Below, piece after piece: positions 36,455 through 50,274 of a stretch of 64,000 nucleotides of DNA (position 1 is the first letter of the stretch; each line of letters opens with the position of its first letter). A program made the position numbers and the translations under genes. Location: assembly GCA_043228905.1 (NCBI GenBank), contig JBHGNT010000007.1, forward strand, positions 2,852,001-2,916,000. Direction: 5' to 3'. The notes beneath the pieces were generated by a model that did not search any database, had not been told where the DNA came from, and saw only the letters and a list, made by a program, of their open reading frames with translations. The stretch comes from Azolla caroliniana. Its lineage: Eukaryota; Polypodiophyta.

Positions 36455-37675
36455 TAAAAATGAAGGATTGACTCTATGGCAACACTCAAGTACGTATACA
36501 TCGTGAGGATAGATGGCCATGTTTCTATTGTAAACAATTTTCTTATAAAGATTATTCTTTTATGTTTTATAAAAGCTCATATGAGGGATGGGGAAGCCTT
36601 AGGTTTTACCACAGATTATGTAAGTCATTGTAATCAGTTTTTTACTTTTATGCATATTTTGCATCTGAGTTGGTTTGGTTAGGATTTACTCTCTATTGCA
36701 AATATCCTGTGGGAAGCAGGGAGACTTACTCTTATTCTTGTATCCCCTTACAATAAAAAAACCAAACCTGGCTAGCAGCACACACTTCTCAGGAAATTAA
36801 AAACATCAGGAGAGCTGGAGGTCAATGATTCCTGGTAGTTGTTGTGTACAAAGTTGGTACCTGGGTTGGAAGTGGTACCATGATGCATTAATGTCAAGAA
36901 GTAGAAACTCTGGGCTTAGCAACAGACGTGAGTGACATTACCAACTAGTGCAGGATGCTGTTGCTGTTACCGTGTGCCTCTCTTTTTCTGTTCGTCTCTC
37001 TTTGCATATCTTGTTTACAAATTCAATAAAAAGGGCAAAGGCAGAAAACAACCAGGTGAAGGACAGGTAATATGCACCATCCAGGAATCGGACACTGGTG
37101 TTGTAGTTCTGGAGCATTACAAGTTGAGAGGCTGGAAAGCGTGCTGCTAAGATACATACCTTATCAAAGAAGACCAGGACAAAGAATAGCGAGGACGAAA
37201 ACCTCCTCGAAGACTCCAGAACGTTCATTTTGAATTGTGAACCCACCTCCCCCTGAGCTCTTGATGATGACCACTTGAATATGCTTTCTGATGCCGGTTT
37301 TTGGATTGGTAAGATGAAAACAAGTTGTAAAGAATGTCTTTTTGCTTATGGTCTCATATGACCATTTATTTCTGTGAGAGAACACTCAACTAGGCATATG
37401 AACTGTTACTAAATACAAACTTTTTCCAACTTGTTGGCAACCTTGTTCAACATCCAAAAGAAGAGTATGGTTGATAACGCATCTACTAGTGGGATGTCTA
37501 TGTTGTTGAGATTGCATGCGTATGTCTTTAGCATAATCATGGATTGCTTCAAGAGCCCTGACTTAAATTGTGGAAGATGGTTGTAATTGTGTAATTTGGT
37601 GGTTGTATAGAGGCATGGGGCAGAATAATGATGTGATTTAGTAATTCATAGTGATTTTAATTGCTTCATTAATGT
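36455..37675. other. PRT1 3' flank, nothing further recognised
   Basis: Holds the PRT1 3' UTR; an A-rich ccccttacaataaaaaaacc near 36746 could serve as polyadenylation signal. The remaining frames are short and unrecognised. Confidence 0.4.
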
Positions 37676-39382
37676 TGTTATGCCCCTATTTTATGGTTGT
37701 GGCAAAACCACATGAAAACATGGTTGGGATAAAGAAAATTGGGACAAAAGATGATTTATATTATATGAAGATTCACGAGATACAAGGTTACAACAGTCCC
37801 AAGTTGGAACAAACCAAAAACGAGGTTGGGACAAGTGGGGAGGGATTAGAGCGCTTCAAAGGTTACAAGAGGAGAGATAAGAACTCAGAGTTCAATCAGC
37901 AAAATGAGGAGTAGCTTCTCCTTATATAAGCCAAGATATGGCCGTTGGGACTAGCTGTTGGGACTGGCTGTCCCAACCCAAGGTGGCGCCCCGTTTGGAA
38001 CAAGGACCGGGACTACGATTGGGTCCCTTGGTGAGTCCCAGTTCAGATTGGGATTGTGTCCCAATTGGGACAATACAGGAGCACCGGAGCACCACATTCA
38101 CCCGGGTAACGTGGAGCTTGAGTCCCATCAAGCTCACAAAACTGTCCCAAGAACCTTCGTGACTTGGGTTCACGCCTTGGTTCTTTTGAGTTGTTCTCAC
38201 TCACTTTGCCTTTGTCTTTGCTAGGCCTTTCTGCCTTCTTGGTCTAGCCTTCGATCTTCGGTCCATCATTAGTCCTCGAGCTACGCCGTCTCTCCAGGGG
38301 TTCTTCCTTGTGTTGGGACACCTCCCAATCATCAACCAGCTCTGCTACTTTGACCGCTTCTTCCAATGTTTTTGGCTCCATCTTTGCCACCTCTCTTTGC
38401 GTCAATGATCGAAGTCCATAGAGGAAGCCATGCATGCAATCTACATATTAGTATTTTGAAGCATCAATTTCCTATACTTGGAAATATAACTCTTGAGTTT
38501 CTCCGACACTTGAGTTAGATTTCTCCACTCATCTCTCAACTTAAAAGGTTCATTCCATGGAATGAAATACTCCCTTATCCTTCGCTTGAAATCCTCCCAA
38601 TCCTCGAACGGTCCCACTGCTCCAATAAGTACCAATTGTAGGCGTTGCTCTCGGGGTATTGGCTCACTACCTTTACCCATGCTCTTTTCACCTGACTTTG
38701 CTCCAAAAAACACTGCGTCACAGATCCACACTTGTTAAGCATCAAGGACTCCCTTCATCCCAACGTACGCCCTCGGGGGTACCGGCTTGTAGCTTCCAAA
38801 GTCATCTTCCTCCTTGACCCTTTCTCTTTGGCTCCTTGGTGAGCTTCCGTCCTTCAATTTCTCCATGAGGATTTCCACCAATTTGGCCAAAGTAATCTCC
38901 ACCCGGTTCCCTCTCGTCGGTGGCACCTCGATTGCTTCAGATTCCGAGTTTGATCTACTCTGCCCATCGCTATCTCTTTCTTTGGTCACCTTGTCCCGTC
39001 TCGGCATTGCGTCTTTTCCCAACTCGTGTTCCAAGTGTTATGCCTCTATTTTATGGGGTTCTGAAAACCACATGAAAACACGGATGGGACAAAGAAAATT
39101 GGGGCAAAAGATGAAGAGATACAAGCTTATAACAGTCCCAAGTTGGCACAAACAAAAAATAAGGCTGGGACGAGTCGGGACTCAGCCAAGATCCGTCGGG
39201 AAAACCTCCCAAAAAGATGTTGAGGGACTAGAGCGCTTCAAAGGTTACAAGAGGAGATATAGGCCAAGATATGGCCGTTGGGTAGTCCGTTGGGACTGGC
39301 CGTCCCAACCCAGGGTGGCACCCCTATTGGGACATGGATTGGGATTGAGTCCCTTGGTGAGTCCCACTTCTGATTGGGAGTC
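37676..39382 (-). mobile_element. Non-autonomous or deleted Ty3/gypsy element: LTR-gag-LTR
   Basis: Two direct repeats starting TGTTATGCC, one from 37676 to about 38070 and one at 39036-39382, share many blocks (cattttatgg-like start, ggcgcttcaaaggttacaag, gatatggccgttggg, cttggtgagtccca). Between them, on the minus strand, is a gypsy gag in three frames: MPRRDKVTKERDSDG, then WEDFKRRIREYFIPWNEPFK and SKYRKLMLQ, then MHGFLYGL...LTQREVAKMEPKTLEEA. No protease, RT or integrase is present. Frameshifts and stops show that gag is dead. The right LTR may be cut short by the neighbouring tandem duplication. Confidence 0.8.
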
Positions 39383-39962
39383 CATGTTACACTACTATGC
39401 TCCAAAAAGTTCATGATTCTTGTGTGATTATTTTTGAGGTTCTCATTTTCATATTGGTTCTCTGTAAATGTCAAGGCCAGATTTCGGAAGGTAGGATTCA
39501 AACCTTGAAAACCAATTATAGTTGCTAACGCACAATATGAAAGCAGTGCCTATTCAATGTATAAGAGAGCAAGTTTTGACCTCACCATTTTATTATATTA
39601 AACATGCATGTCTATGTTGTGGTAGACTCCTTGCATTGCAACCGTAAGGATGTGAATTCAAAGTCATACAAAGAGAGAGTCCATGTTACACTACTATGCT
39701 CCAAAAAGTTCATGATTCTTGTGTGATTATTTTTGAGGTTCTCATTTTCATATTGGTTCACTGTAAATGTCAAGGCCAGATTTCAGAAGGTAGGATTCAA
39801 ACCTTGAAAACCAATTATAGTTGCTAACGCACAATATGAAAACAATGCCTATTCAATGTATAAGAGAGCAAGTTTTGACCTCACCATTTTATTATATTAA
39901 ACACGCATGTCTATGTTGTGGTAGACTCCGTGCATTGCAACCGTAAGGATGTGAATTCAAAG
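39380..39962. repeat. 299-bp-period tandem duplication
   Basis: 39380-39663 is repeated at 39679-39962 with only a few differences (for example ggttctctg/ggttcactg and catgcatg/cacgcatg), separated by 15 bp [18 protein letters not shown]. It directly abuts the right LTR of the gypsy element. No coding content. Confidence 0.92.
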
Positions 39963-42227
39963 CTGTTGAAATATGGTTACTATTAGGTCATGCTTTCAAC
40001 ACTAGAATCATGCAGAGTGATGTGTTATGAACATCTCTCTTCTATATTACAAAGTGAGTTGGGTTGCATTTTATCAATACCATGTCTATGTTGGTCCAAT
40101 CATCAACTACTTTTAAAGTTTTATGGCAAGAGGCAACATTTGCAACTTGCATGTTGGTACATAAGATTTCATGAATCTATCACTTTTGGAAAACTAATTT
40201 TTGAAGTTACCATGTTTTAGGCCAATTAGTGTTGTGTATGAAGTTGAATGGTATATTTGTGTTTGACTACTCTCATGTGACCTTTGAACCAAAAATCTAT
40301 GTTATATGTTGACACAAACGTACCATCACTTCATCATTTACATGAATGCTGAAGTTTCCAAGCTATGGCAACAATCATTCATGGCCATACTATGATCATT
40401 TTAGGTTTTTCACCATGGTAGAGGGTAATGCTTGAAACCAACCTAGAACATGGGCATAAGTGTGATAATATCATCACATGGAATCTTGAGCATGCTTAAA
40501 GCCAATACCATGATTGTTCAAATGAAGTGAAGCTTATCCATAAGGCCATTAAGATTAATTGGTTGATGGATCTAGATTCTAGGCCAAACATTGTCTAAAG
40601 ACATTGTCTCATCAATTGGGTAGAATTGATGTGCTAGATTTTAGGCCAAACGATGTGTGAAGGCCTTGTGTGATCAATTGGGTACAAGGGGATGTAGTTA
40701 AGACCAAGTACATGATACATCAATGTGATGCACTACTTCATCCAGTGGAAGTCACAAATTTGAGTGCCTTGTCTACCTCCTTCATCTTGTGAGGATAAGC
40801 TAGATCATTGTTTAAACCACTTAGGTTTAGAACTTGGTACCCTATTTACGTAGTGCGAAATTTCTTTTTTTGTCACACTTGACTAAGGTTGGATGTACTA
40901 AAGTTTCATATGCCTGGAGTTGGAAGTTATCCTTATATAGTACAATGATTTGTAGTATTGTTATTCTTTTACCAAAACTATAAATAAGGGTTCATATGGG
41001 ACCTTAACTAATATGGCATTTGCCACCGCTTAGTGTTTACTCTACTTCTCACTCTTGCTCTCAAATTTCACTCATGCTGTTTTTGATATTGTGAATGTAA
41101 AATAATAGTTTATTCTTTTCCCTCTAAGCCTTTAAAGTTACAAGTTGCCTCTTTGTTCAAGTCACTCATGACGTGTGAATACGTGCCAAAACACTCTTAT
41201 GGTTTTGCCAAATTTCTCATAAAATCAATCTACACATGTAATCCTATACATAATTCAACAAGAGGCGCCATCAAAACATTGTATCGATGTTTCTAGGCAT
41301 GTTTATAAATCTCAATTTTACATCAGGTCATGAGTCATGACTTTAGGTTCTATAGTATGGTACTTTAATTGTAGTCATGGTTGAGCATCACAACCAAAGC
41401 TATGAAGATTGTAGAATAAAAAGAAACATGAAATAGGAGTATTTGGTGGAGACACGTTTCTTTTGTGAGCACCATCGAAGATTTTATAAATTTTTGTAGA
41501 AAATAGGAGCGTAAAATAGAAGAACCATGTATTAAAAACATGTTTTAACAATATACCATGTAAGCGAACTTACACATCCCGCTAAATGATCACTTATAGA
41601 TCCATGAGGTTACCTTGTTTCAAAATTAGAGTGGCTCGAGCATTTCCTTAATATACCATGTAAACAAATTTACACATCCCCACAAATGATCACTTATAGA
41701 TTCATGAGGTTACCCTGTTGCCAAATTAGAGTGGTTGCTTGGCTTGTACCCTTGAAGGGTTAAAAATATTAACATTGTGTTGAGTACATGTTCCTCACCT
41801 CTTATTCATGCAACCAAACTTGGCATTATTGTAGATGGGTCATGTTGTTAGACTTCTGCAATAACAAACTAATGTTGATGGCCCAATCTTCGAAGCCATG
41901 AAATTGCTTTAGATCCATGATCCTATGGTGAATCATTTATTTTTATTTTTACTTTTTTTGGCGGGACATGGTTCTTCTAAGTTCATCCCAATATTGGAGG
42001 AGTTGAGAGAGTCCACGGTCTTCATTTCGAAGCATTGCTTGAGTTTTTGAGTGAAAACATGATTGAACTACGGATCGTGTTGTAGGCAATCTTGTTATAC
42101 AACAAAACGCTTGACCTCCAAGGGTTTGTAACCAATCATAACTTCATTTTTAGTCCAATAGTCGATGTTTTTCATATTTGAATAATGATAAAACATATAT
42201 AATTTATAGTCATGTTCTTGCTTTTCT
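39963..42227. other. Intergenic DNA with a 100-bp tandem duplication
   Basis: No gene recognised. A segment starting atataccatgtaa at 41551 recurs at 41651 (shared acttacacatccc-like, atgatcacttatag, catgaggttaccctg). A weaker repeat of aggccaaacattgtct lies near 40570-40670. Confidence 0.5.
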
Positions 42228-42690
42228 TTTCTTTTTTCCAAAAACAAAACTCCTTCCATTAGTTATAAATTTTTACAATTGAGAATGTTATATACAAATC
42301 CTAGAAGGGACTCGATGGTTCCATCTTATGTGGAGACCTATTGACTAAAGAAAGAGGGAGGACGACCATTGTTGGATGAAGGTTAATCATTGTCTTTCGG
42401 CTCCATCTAATCCGCCTGTGATGCCATCATATTGGCTCTTTAGTGTGGGCCGTGGCTACAACTTCACTCCATATCTCCTACAGTAATGTTGCCTGATGAA
42501 CAGTTTGGTTGGAGAATACCTACCTACAACGTAGTTTCCTGAGAGTTCAGTGTTATTGGGTTGACTAATTCCAACACAACTTGAGCTTTGACATTGATGG
42601 GAGTTGAGTGGATATTGTCGGTTGTGGAAAACGAGATCTCTTGTGTCTTTATCACCAATGTCACCCCCTCCTACTAATGTTCGTAGTTAT
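42228..42690 (-). mobile_element. LINE family A 3' fragment
   Basis: Starts with the family 3' end (ccattagttataaat on the plus strand, preceded by the A-tail complement) and continues through ccattgttggatgaaggtt and ttgggttgactaattccaac to about 42690. It is 5'-truncated and full of stops. Confidence 0.75.
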
Positions 42691-45600
42691 GTTCTTTTTT
42701 TTTCCCAAAAACGTAGTTATGTTCTTAGTTATGTTCTTGCTTTACTCGAGATGTAACTTGTGTAAAAAAAGACATTGTTCTTGCCATTAGCATTATACCA
42801 AATTAGGCGTATTCATTGGTTTGGATGATAAAACATTGAATGTCCAAAAATAAATGTGATACTTAAACTTAACATATGGAAGAATTCAACTTCAAAAACA
42901 TAATCTTTTTCTGCATGTTGAATCATTACTTGATTCATGGATATATAGTCTAAAGTTCTAGAGTGATACCATGCTTGAAATCTAGTTCATATCTTAAAAA
43001 AACATATATTTATTAAACACAAGTCTCAATTGTAAAATATGCGCGAAAATGAGAGTGATTTGCACCAACATAAGGAATATTATATTTCAAACTCAACTAA
43101 TTTGATTCTTCTAAGTGAAGGTTTCCTCAATACTTCAATTTATATTCTTCATATGGCTCTTAACCTCATTGGCATGTTCTATCAATAGTCTTCATTGCCC
43201 TTTTTGACAAAATGTTGGAGAAGTCCGTTCATGTTATATGGAAAGGGAAATCATAGAAGTAGTATCATGTATGAGAGTTTGTTATATATATGTACATGGT
43301 CACAACTTAGTATTTAATAAGGTTGTCCTAGACATGGTTAGTGGCAATATTGAATGGAACATGGAGGTCATCTATTATTTATTATATTGACAAGGTTTAT
43401 ATAGCTTTTTTGTAATTGCAGTTTGGCATTTTACTCCAACTACTTGTAAGATATTATAAACCCTTATTGATGGAGAATGTTGTGAATTATTAAACTCTTC
43501 TAAGAATAAGAATAGGAGAGCCCTTAGATCTAAAGAAAGGATAATATTAATAAGCATTATTTTAACCACATTATCACACATTCACCTTGTCATAACTTGA
43601 AGGAAACTATAATTGCGTAGGACTCGATTCAAATCATGTGATGACGACTTCGGCATTTGACTCTTGCACAATCAATCGTGTTTTTTCAATGGCCACAATC
43701 ACAATAACATTTTTAGTGAACCGAAAGCAACTTTGAGATAATCTTAACTAATTCTATAACTGTGGTAGATCTAAGATAGATGAAATGCTAAATATAATTG
43801 TGAACTATGCATCATTTCTTTGTAGGTTTTGATCCTAGAAACAAGATCTTGGGTGAGATCATGTACCATTGAAAATGGGATCCTCCAACAATCTTTGTTG
43901 TTCCGTTGACCTTATAATAAACCCCCTTAAAAAAACTAGCTTGTGATCTTTGAAATTTGAAAAATTGCATACATTCAGTATTGACTTTCAAAGTTAGTTT
44001 TTATTTTTGAATACTAAGGAGAACTACAATAAGCCTATATGGAACTGTTATGCCCACATGCCATTTATACATTAAGTACTATGTGTGTGCTCATTAGACA
44101 TGTGGCTACCTTGCTTGGGATACCTTGTGCATTTCTTAGTGTTCGTAGACCATACATTGACTCCTAAACTACTTGCGCACATGCTTCTACATGTGCCATG
44201 ACTGTATGTTTGAATTGCAATGCCTCAAAAAGTCTTCAATTTCCGACTAAATTTTGGTTGAATGCCTAATGGATGGACAATATGCCCCACACTAGATGAA
44301 ATGCTCAAACAAAATAAAGCTTTTTAATTATTTTGGTTAAATTTGGATTAGAAGTTTCCACACATGATATCTATGTGTATAGTGGTAGCTACTTGCTCTC
44401 ATTTCAATGCTTACATAAAGGCATATCTCATGTTATGCAATGTTTGAGATGATTTGTCCACCTCAATTATATGTACGGTGTACCTATATAGAAAATATAA
44501 AACATAAGACAATACCATATGGAAAATGGACCAAGGAATGTTACTCTAGAGGATAAAACACATGAACAATAAAATTATAAAAACATTAGATATATCATCT
44601 TATCGGTTGATAAACTCTTTTGAATTGTCTTGAGGTGTTGTATTACGTACAAATTACAATAATGTCAAGGAAAGCAATATCAAACATTGTGCCAAATGCC
44701 CAATCTAGCATAAATGACATCCTTGACATGTGGCAACAAGAATCATCGTGTATCATTCCACATAATTTTGTACATCAATTTCTGGTAATGGATACAAAAT
44801 AGTTATTCGTGCTTTTGTTGTGGTATATGAAGTTATAAGTCAATTTCCATCTCAAAGAAGGTCATCTTTATAAATTATGAACTTTCAGCAAAAGGATGTT
44901 AGCCTTCACATCATCTTGCTTCCACGATCACCAACTTGAAATTATACCAAGTGTCTTGAAATTTCAGCATGCACATGTACACACCACATACAAGGATATT
45001 TACAGCTAACAGAGTCATAAAGAAAAAGGATACCTCTAACAGAAAAAGGGTTGGTCTTATTAGGAACTTCACAAAAGGGAAAATGCCTCAACACATAGAG
45101 CCTCTGGGGACCAAACCTTCTCTGCTTTAAACATGAATGCATAAAGGGCTCTAACCTAATCGAAACTTCCTCACTTTTGTACACCTTCGTAAAGAGAGAA
45201 TGAAACAATGCCTTGCATAATATCTTAAATTAATGTATAGATTCATTCAATAACTAGGTTCGTAATAAAAGTGTAAAATTTTTTTCATTAAATTACCATT
45301 TGATATCAAAATTTAACCAAACAATGAGAATTTAAGAAATGTATTTACATCATCTAGCAGGATCTTTCAAATGCAATGTCATGATGTTTGACACATAGAA
45401 TATTTGTAAGCAAGCATTATTATGTTCATTTGTTTGTGAGAGAACAATGGATGTCTTGTTGTTAAAAGATTACGCATTGAAGAAAATGAGTGTGCATTTG
45501 CATTGAAAAATTATACCCAAATTTTGGAAGATAAGCATAACAAAGTTTCCATGGGGAAGTTTTGTGTAACACTCCCTATACATTTCACAAAATGTGTCAT

Positions 45601-45827
45601 TCACTCTACATGCACATACTTTTGCTCTTTAGTTAATGACTGTTTTGTACATGAATATTATTGGATCGTAAAAATATTTGTGTATAGTTGTGTTCACATG
45701 CCAATTAATTAAGGCCACTATATTGATACTTCCATTGTCATGACAACATTATTCTTGAGATAGTCATGTGAAACCTTGATGTGACTGTGTGACCTAAGGC
45801 CACATTCCATTTGGAACACTCTTTTGT
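42691..45827. other. Intergenic AT-rich DNA, nothing recognised
   Basis: Short open frames only, with no domain motifs. No RNA gene or clear repeat border was found over about 3.1 kb. Confidence 0.4.
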
Positions 45828-46640
45828 TTTTTTTTTCCAAAAAAAAACTCCTTCCATTAGTTATAAAATTTTACAAATGAGACGATTATGTACAAATCCC
45901 TGAAGGGACACGATAGTTCCATCTTATGTGGATGCCCACTGACTCAAGAAAGGGAGATGACGACCATTGTTGGATGAAGGCTATTCGTTGTCTTTATCCC
46001 TCGGAGCCGCCCTTAAGGCCATCATGTTGGCTCTTCAGAGTGGCTACAATTTTACTCCATATCTCTTGTAGTAACCTAGTTGGATGTGCGGTTTGGTTGG
46101 AGAATACTCGCTTACATCGTTGTTTCTGTAGAATCGAAAGAGTTATTGGGCTGACCAATTCCAACACCTCTTGAGATTTGTCATTAAGAGGAGTGGAGTG
46201 GACATTGCCGTTGGAGGAGAAAAAGACCTCTTGTGCTTTTATCACCAAAGTCATCCCCTCCTCCTGATGCTCGTATCTGCCAATTGCGGCCTGCCATGAT
46301 AGCCAACATATATTTCCCCACTTGATTGAGCCTTGCACTTGGCATAATTGCAACAAGCGGCCAACCCTCCGCCATATTCGATGGGACATTGGGCAGTCCC
46401 ACAAAGCGTGTCATATATGATTCTACTGCATGTGGACACTCTACACAATTAGGAGAGCTAAGGTTCCCACATTGCCATGCTCCCATCGGTAGGGACTTAT
46501 GTATTAATAGCCATCGGAACATGGTAATTCGCCTCACGTGTTGTTGTTTCCAAATTTTTTGCCAAAACTTGGTGATTATTGTGGGAAGAACTTGAAATGT
46601 GTGCCAAGACCTTCGCAGCAGCCGACTCTCGGGCGGTTAT
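45828..46640 (-). mobile_element. LINE family A 3' fragment with zinc-binding region
   Basis: The minus strand reads RRITMFRWLLIHKSLPMGAW, SPNCVECPHAVES, then across a frameshift MWDCPMSHRIWRRVGRLLQ, TLKSQHDGLKGG and the shared 3' UTR with A-rich tail at 45830. It is the least damaged of the five copies over this part. Confidence 0.82.
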
Positions 46641-49600
46641 CTTACTGATGAAGTTCCAATACAAAATTGAAAACACTCCTTAAATGGTAAGATATATGTT
46701 TTGCAAGGCATTAGATTATTGTAAGGATTATCTACATTCATGACCATATCAAAGTCATAACAATGGGCTTTTGTTGTGCGTTTTCTAGTAATATTGACCC
46801 TTGCATTCACATTCTTCTAGAAAAATTGTATACCTTAAGCATACCTTGCATGGACTATCATTAATGGAGAATGTCAAAGTTGTGAAATGTTAACAAATTA
46901 TATCTAATGTACATTATAAAACTTTTTCCCAATACAAAATTGAAACTAATATAGACCTAAAACACTAATTGATGTTGTCATTAGAAGAATGTCGTTAACT
47001 TAAAAGTTAAAACCATGATAGTAGAACCACAAGACAAAGTGATCTCATCCTTTGACTTTCATTTTCCTTACTCAACCATAAAATAATACTTTCAAGTAAC
47101 GGTAAACAACAAAGAAACCTCGCCTTTTGGAATTTCCAACATGACTCTATCCTTATCAACATGCCATCAATGCGATATTTTGTGATGATTAAGAAGATGA
47201 ATCCAAATTGAAAAAATAAATGTTTTTGAGCAATTATCTTATCTTAAATGTTGGTTTCAACCGTTCACAATCCAAAAATAAAAAATGTGAGCTTGCATTT
47301 TTGCCATAAAGAGGATATATACAATATTTGCTTGATATCTTCATGCACATGAACAATTTGTATTTTCACACAAATTCAACAATATACATTTGTTGAGTCA
47401 AACACTCACGAATAAATGATGGACAACTACAATCAAATTGAGCACATTTCATGACTCTCTCCAAGGTGGAAAGTTCTAGGGAGAAACAATAACTTACATT
47501 TCATTTTTAACTACTTTACTTGGTTCAAGAATAAGACTTTTGTTTGGTGGCTATCTTTAGATATTCGACCTTTTCCTCAAGACGAACTACCTCAAATCCT
47601 TGTCAGTGTCGTATCTTATGATACAAGTACGTTGGATAAAGTCACATATGCATGGAATCTATATATAGCTACATTTATAATATTGTTTTGAGAAATAATC
47701 TACATACACTCAATCATAAACTCAAACCAATAAATGCGACAAATGTTTTATGCTAATTGGGGGAAACGTTGAACCAAGAATTGGATGGGTGGTTGGCATG
47801 AGGAAGACGTACGACAATTGATAATTCTCCCCTCTTGAAATTTGTGATACACAACATCAAGATTTCAAGTTTGCAAAGCAGAATAAGTTATTTGGATGGG
47901 TTTCAATGACATGTTAATCCAATGATGTTTTATGACTAAAATTTCTTAGTAAGTAGAATCTCAAATATGCAAAGGGGTGACAAGAAATAAACAAGTACTA
48001 AAGGAGGTGGTGGTGGGTAAGGTATATCATGAGATAATGCGAGGTTGGATGGGATGCGTCCAGGTTGTCATTAGACCTCAGAAGTGACTCAAGATGCAAA
48101 GCAAATGCTAAGTCTCATGAGGAGTTTACAACATCAAAGCTTTTGTAGAATGAGGAAACCTTGGACTTTTAATGGACCAATAAAATACTCATAAGCACTA
48201 CTTAAGTGATATAGATAGGGAATTATTCTGTTACTCCATACTCATATTTTAGCATTATGTCACAACCTTCAAACTTTTTTGTGGAACCTTAATAAACCTA
48301 AATTTGTGTTTTAAGAGAGAAAATACAATCATGAAAGGGTTCCCCTTGCACATAGCATTCATATGAACTAGAAAGTTAGAATGATTTTCCTCTACGTGTT
48401 GTCATAAGCTTACATGGAGGGGTTTTCCTTATTGTAGTGAACGGGCTGGCCGTAAACTTTACATTTTATAAAGACATTACTAGTTTGAATCAAGAAAATG
48501 AGTTTTCTAACGGGAATGTAAATCCTAGCCTTGATTATGGCTGGAAACATGATATATTTGTGCATGACACACTATCCATCACAAAAGTCCTTCAATTTCC
48601 CTCGAAGAAGACAAGCGATTAGCTAACTAGAATCCTCCACCTAGATTGGTCCATTGACCAAATTAATAATTCATAAAACCCAATATCGTCAACACTGAGG
48701 CTTTTGAAAGACTCTCGAAGAGTTTGAAAATGTTGATGAAGTTCAAGAGTAATAATGATCACCACAATAGAAATATTGTGATGCATAATGAGGAATATAA
48801 TTGAAAATTATTAATTCCCAAATCTATATATTTAGCATGTAGTGAAGATTTCATATTGAAAATCAAAGGTTCCTTTTCTTACAATTGAAGGAATTAAATG
48901 ACCTCATTGAACATACAAACAAGGATTTCAAATTGTCATAGACGAACGAATCCACTTCGTATACATGTGTTTATTCTTGCCAACCCTCCGAAAGTGTAGA
49001 ACATAACCATCGCTTATGAGGGAGTGTTGGTCAATGCCTATGGTTTGATGGCTACCTTTCGGTGCTTGTGACATGAGAATATAACCATATCTCATTCATT
49101 CCTCTTCGTCGTTTTTGAACTAAAAAACACTACATTTCTAAAAGGGTCTTAGGATTGGAGCTCCCTAAGGGTATGCTCCAATATACATAAGTTAATATCG
49201 AAGATGGGATTTCTTCAAAGGATGCATCCCACACTCACTTGTCCCTCTCTCACTACAAAAGAAGAAGAAGACATCACAACATTGAGCTTATATTATGAGT
49301 AGAATACACAACATACATTATTGTTGCAATGAGACTAAGGCCTTAATTGGTTATAACATAAAGCTAATATAGAAAGGCTCCTTGCTAATTTGGTTTGCCT
49401 TCAATCTCTCTATTTATTCCTTGTTTGCCCTTAAATAACTTCATCGATATTTGATTCCCCATGATTGAAGCAATAACCTCTCATAGGATTATCAATCTTT
49501 CCACATTTAGTGTTTTAACTACATATTTTGTAGAGACCCAATGAGCCTCGAGGGCTATACAATACCAAATGCATATATCTTCATTGCCCACCACCCACAT

Positions 49601-49890
49601 TCTCGTGTGGTATGGTGCACACCGAACACATTGTAATAGAACTGAAGTGCATATATTTCACAGTGAAATGACACGAGAGGTCAGAGAGTAATAGGTGATA
49701 CTGATACAAGATGTGCCGATGTAATATCTTTGCCTCGGGGGGTGTATTCCTCGGGTCGTGTGAGGATGTGTAAGAAAAAGAAAGAAAGAAAGAAAGAAAG
49801 AAATATGTTAACGGACGTCTAAGATTAAAATTAGCCCATGAGACAATTGGTTTACAACAAAAATGGGGTGTTTACCCAATCAAGAGAGGA
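46641..49890. other. Intergenic AT-rich DNA, nothing recognised
   Basis: No domain motif or repeat border found in about 3.2 kb. An (AAAG)n microsatellite lies at 49773-49803, at the approach to the P4-ATPase promoter. Confidence 0.4.
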
Positions 49891-49937
49891 CTAAGGCGGC
49901 GTGGCTTGTATATTTAATCCGGGAGAGCAAGCCAGGT

Positions 49938-50116
49938 GGGGGGGGGGGGGGGGGTATATATTTCGGGCATGCAAGGCATTCCGGGGGGAGTATTTTTCGG
50001 ACGGGAGGGACAACGAAGGGAAGGGTCGTCCAAAGATAGCGGGGTTGTGGTCAAGAGCTAATAAGGTTATTAAACAATTAAAAGTCAAGTGAAGAAGTAA
50101 AGGGGGGGGGGGGGGG
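49938..50116. repeat. Two poly(G) runs upstream of the P4-ATPase gene
   Basis: Seventeen G at 49938-49954 and fifteen G at 50102-50116, with further GGGG groups between them (for example at 49982 and near 50020). All are on the coding strand, 300-480 bp before the ATG. Confidence 0.85.
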
Positions 50117-50219
50117 AGAGGGCCAAAGGTAGTGGAGGTCTAATATTGTAATTTTGTAAAAGAAAGGGATTAAATAAGTAAACTCGGAGAATGAAATAAA
50201 TAAAGACCGTAAATAATAA

Positions 50220-50235
50220 TAATTATAAATAAATA
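50220..50235 (+). promoter_or_regulatory. Candidate TATA region of the P4-ATPase gene
   Basis: aattataaataaataa about 190 bp upstream of the ATG and about 45 bp before the GA tract. The surrounding taa-rich stretch makes a chance match possible. Confidence 0.25.
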
Positions 50236-50271
50236 ATAATACTAATAATAATAGGACCCCAGAAAAAGGAA

Positions 50272-50274
<3 letters not shown>

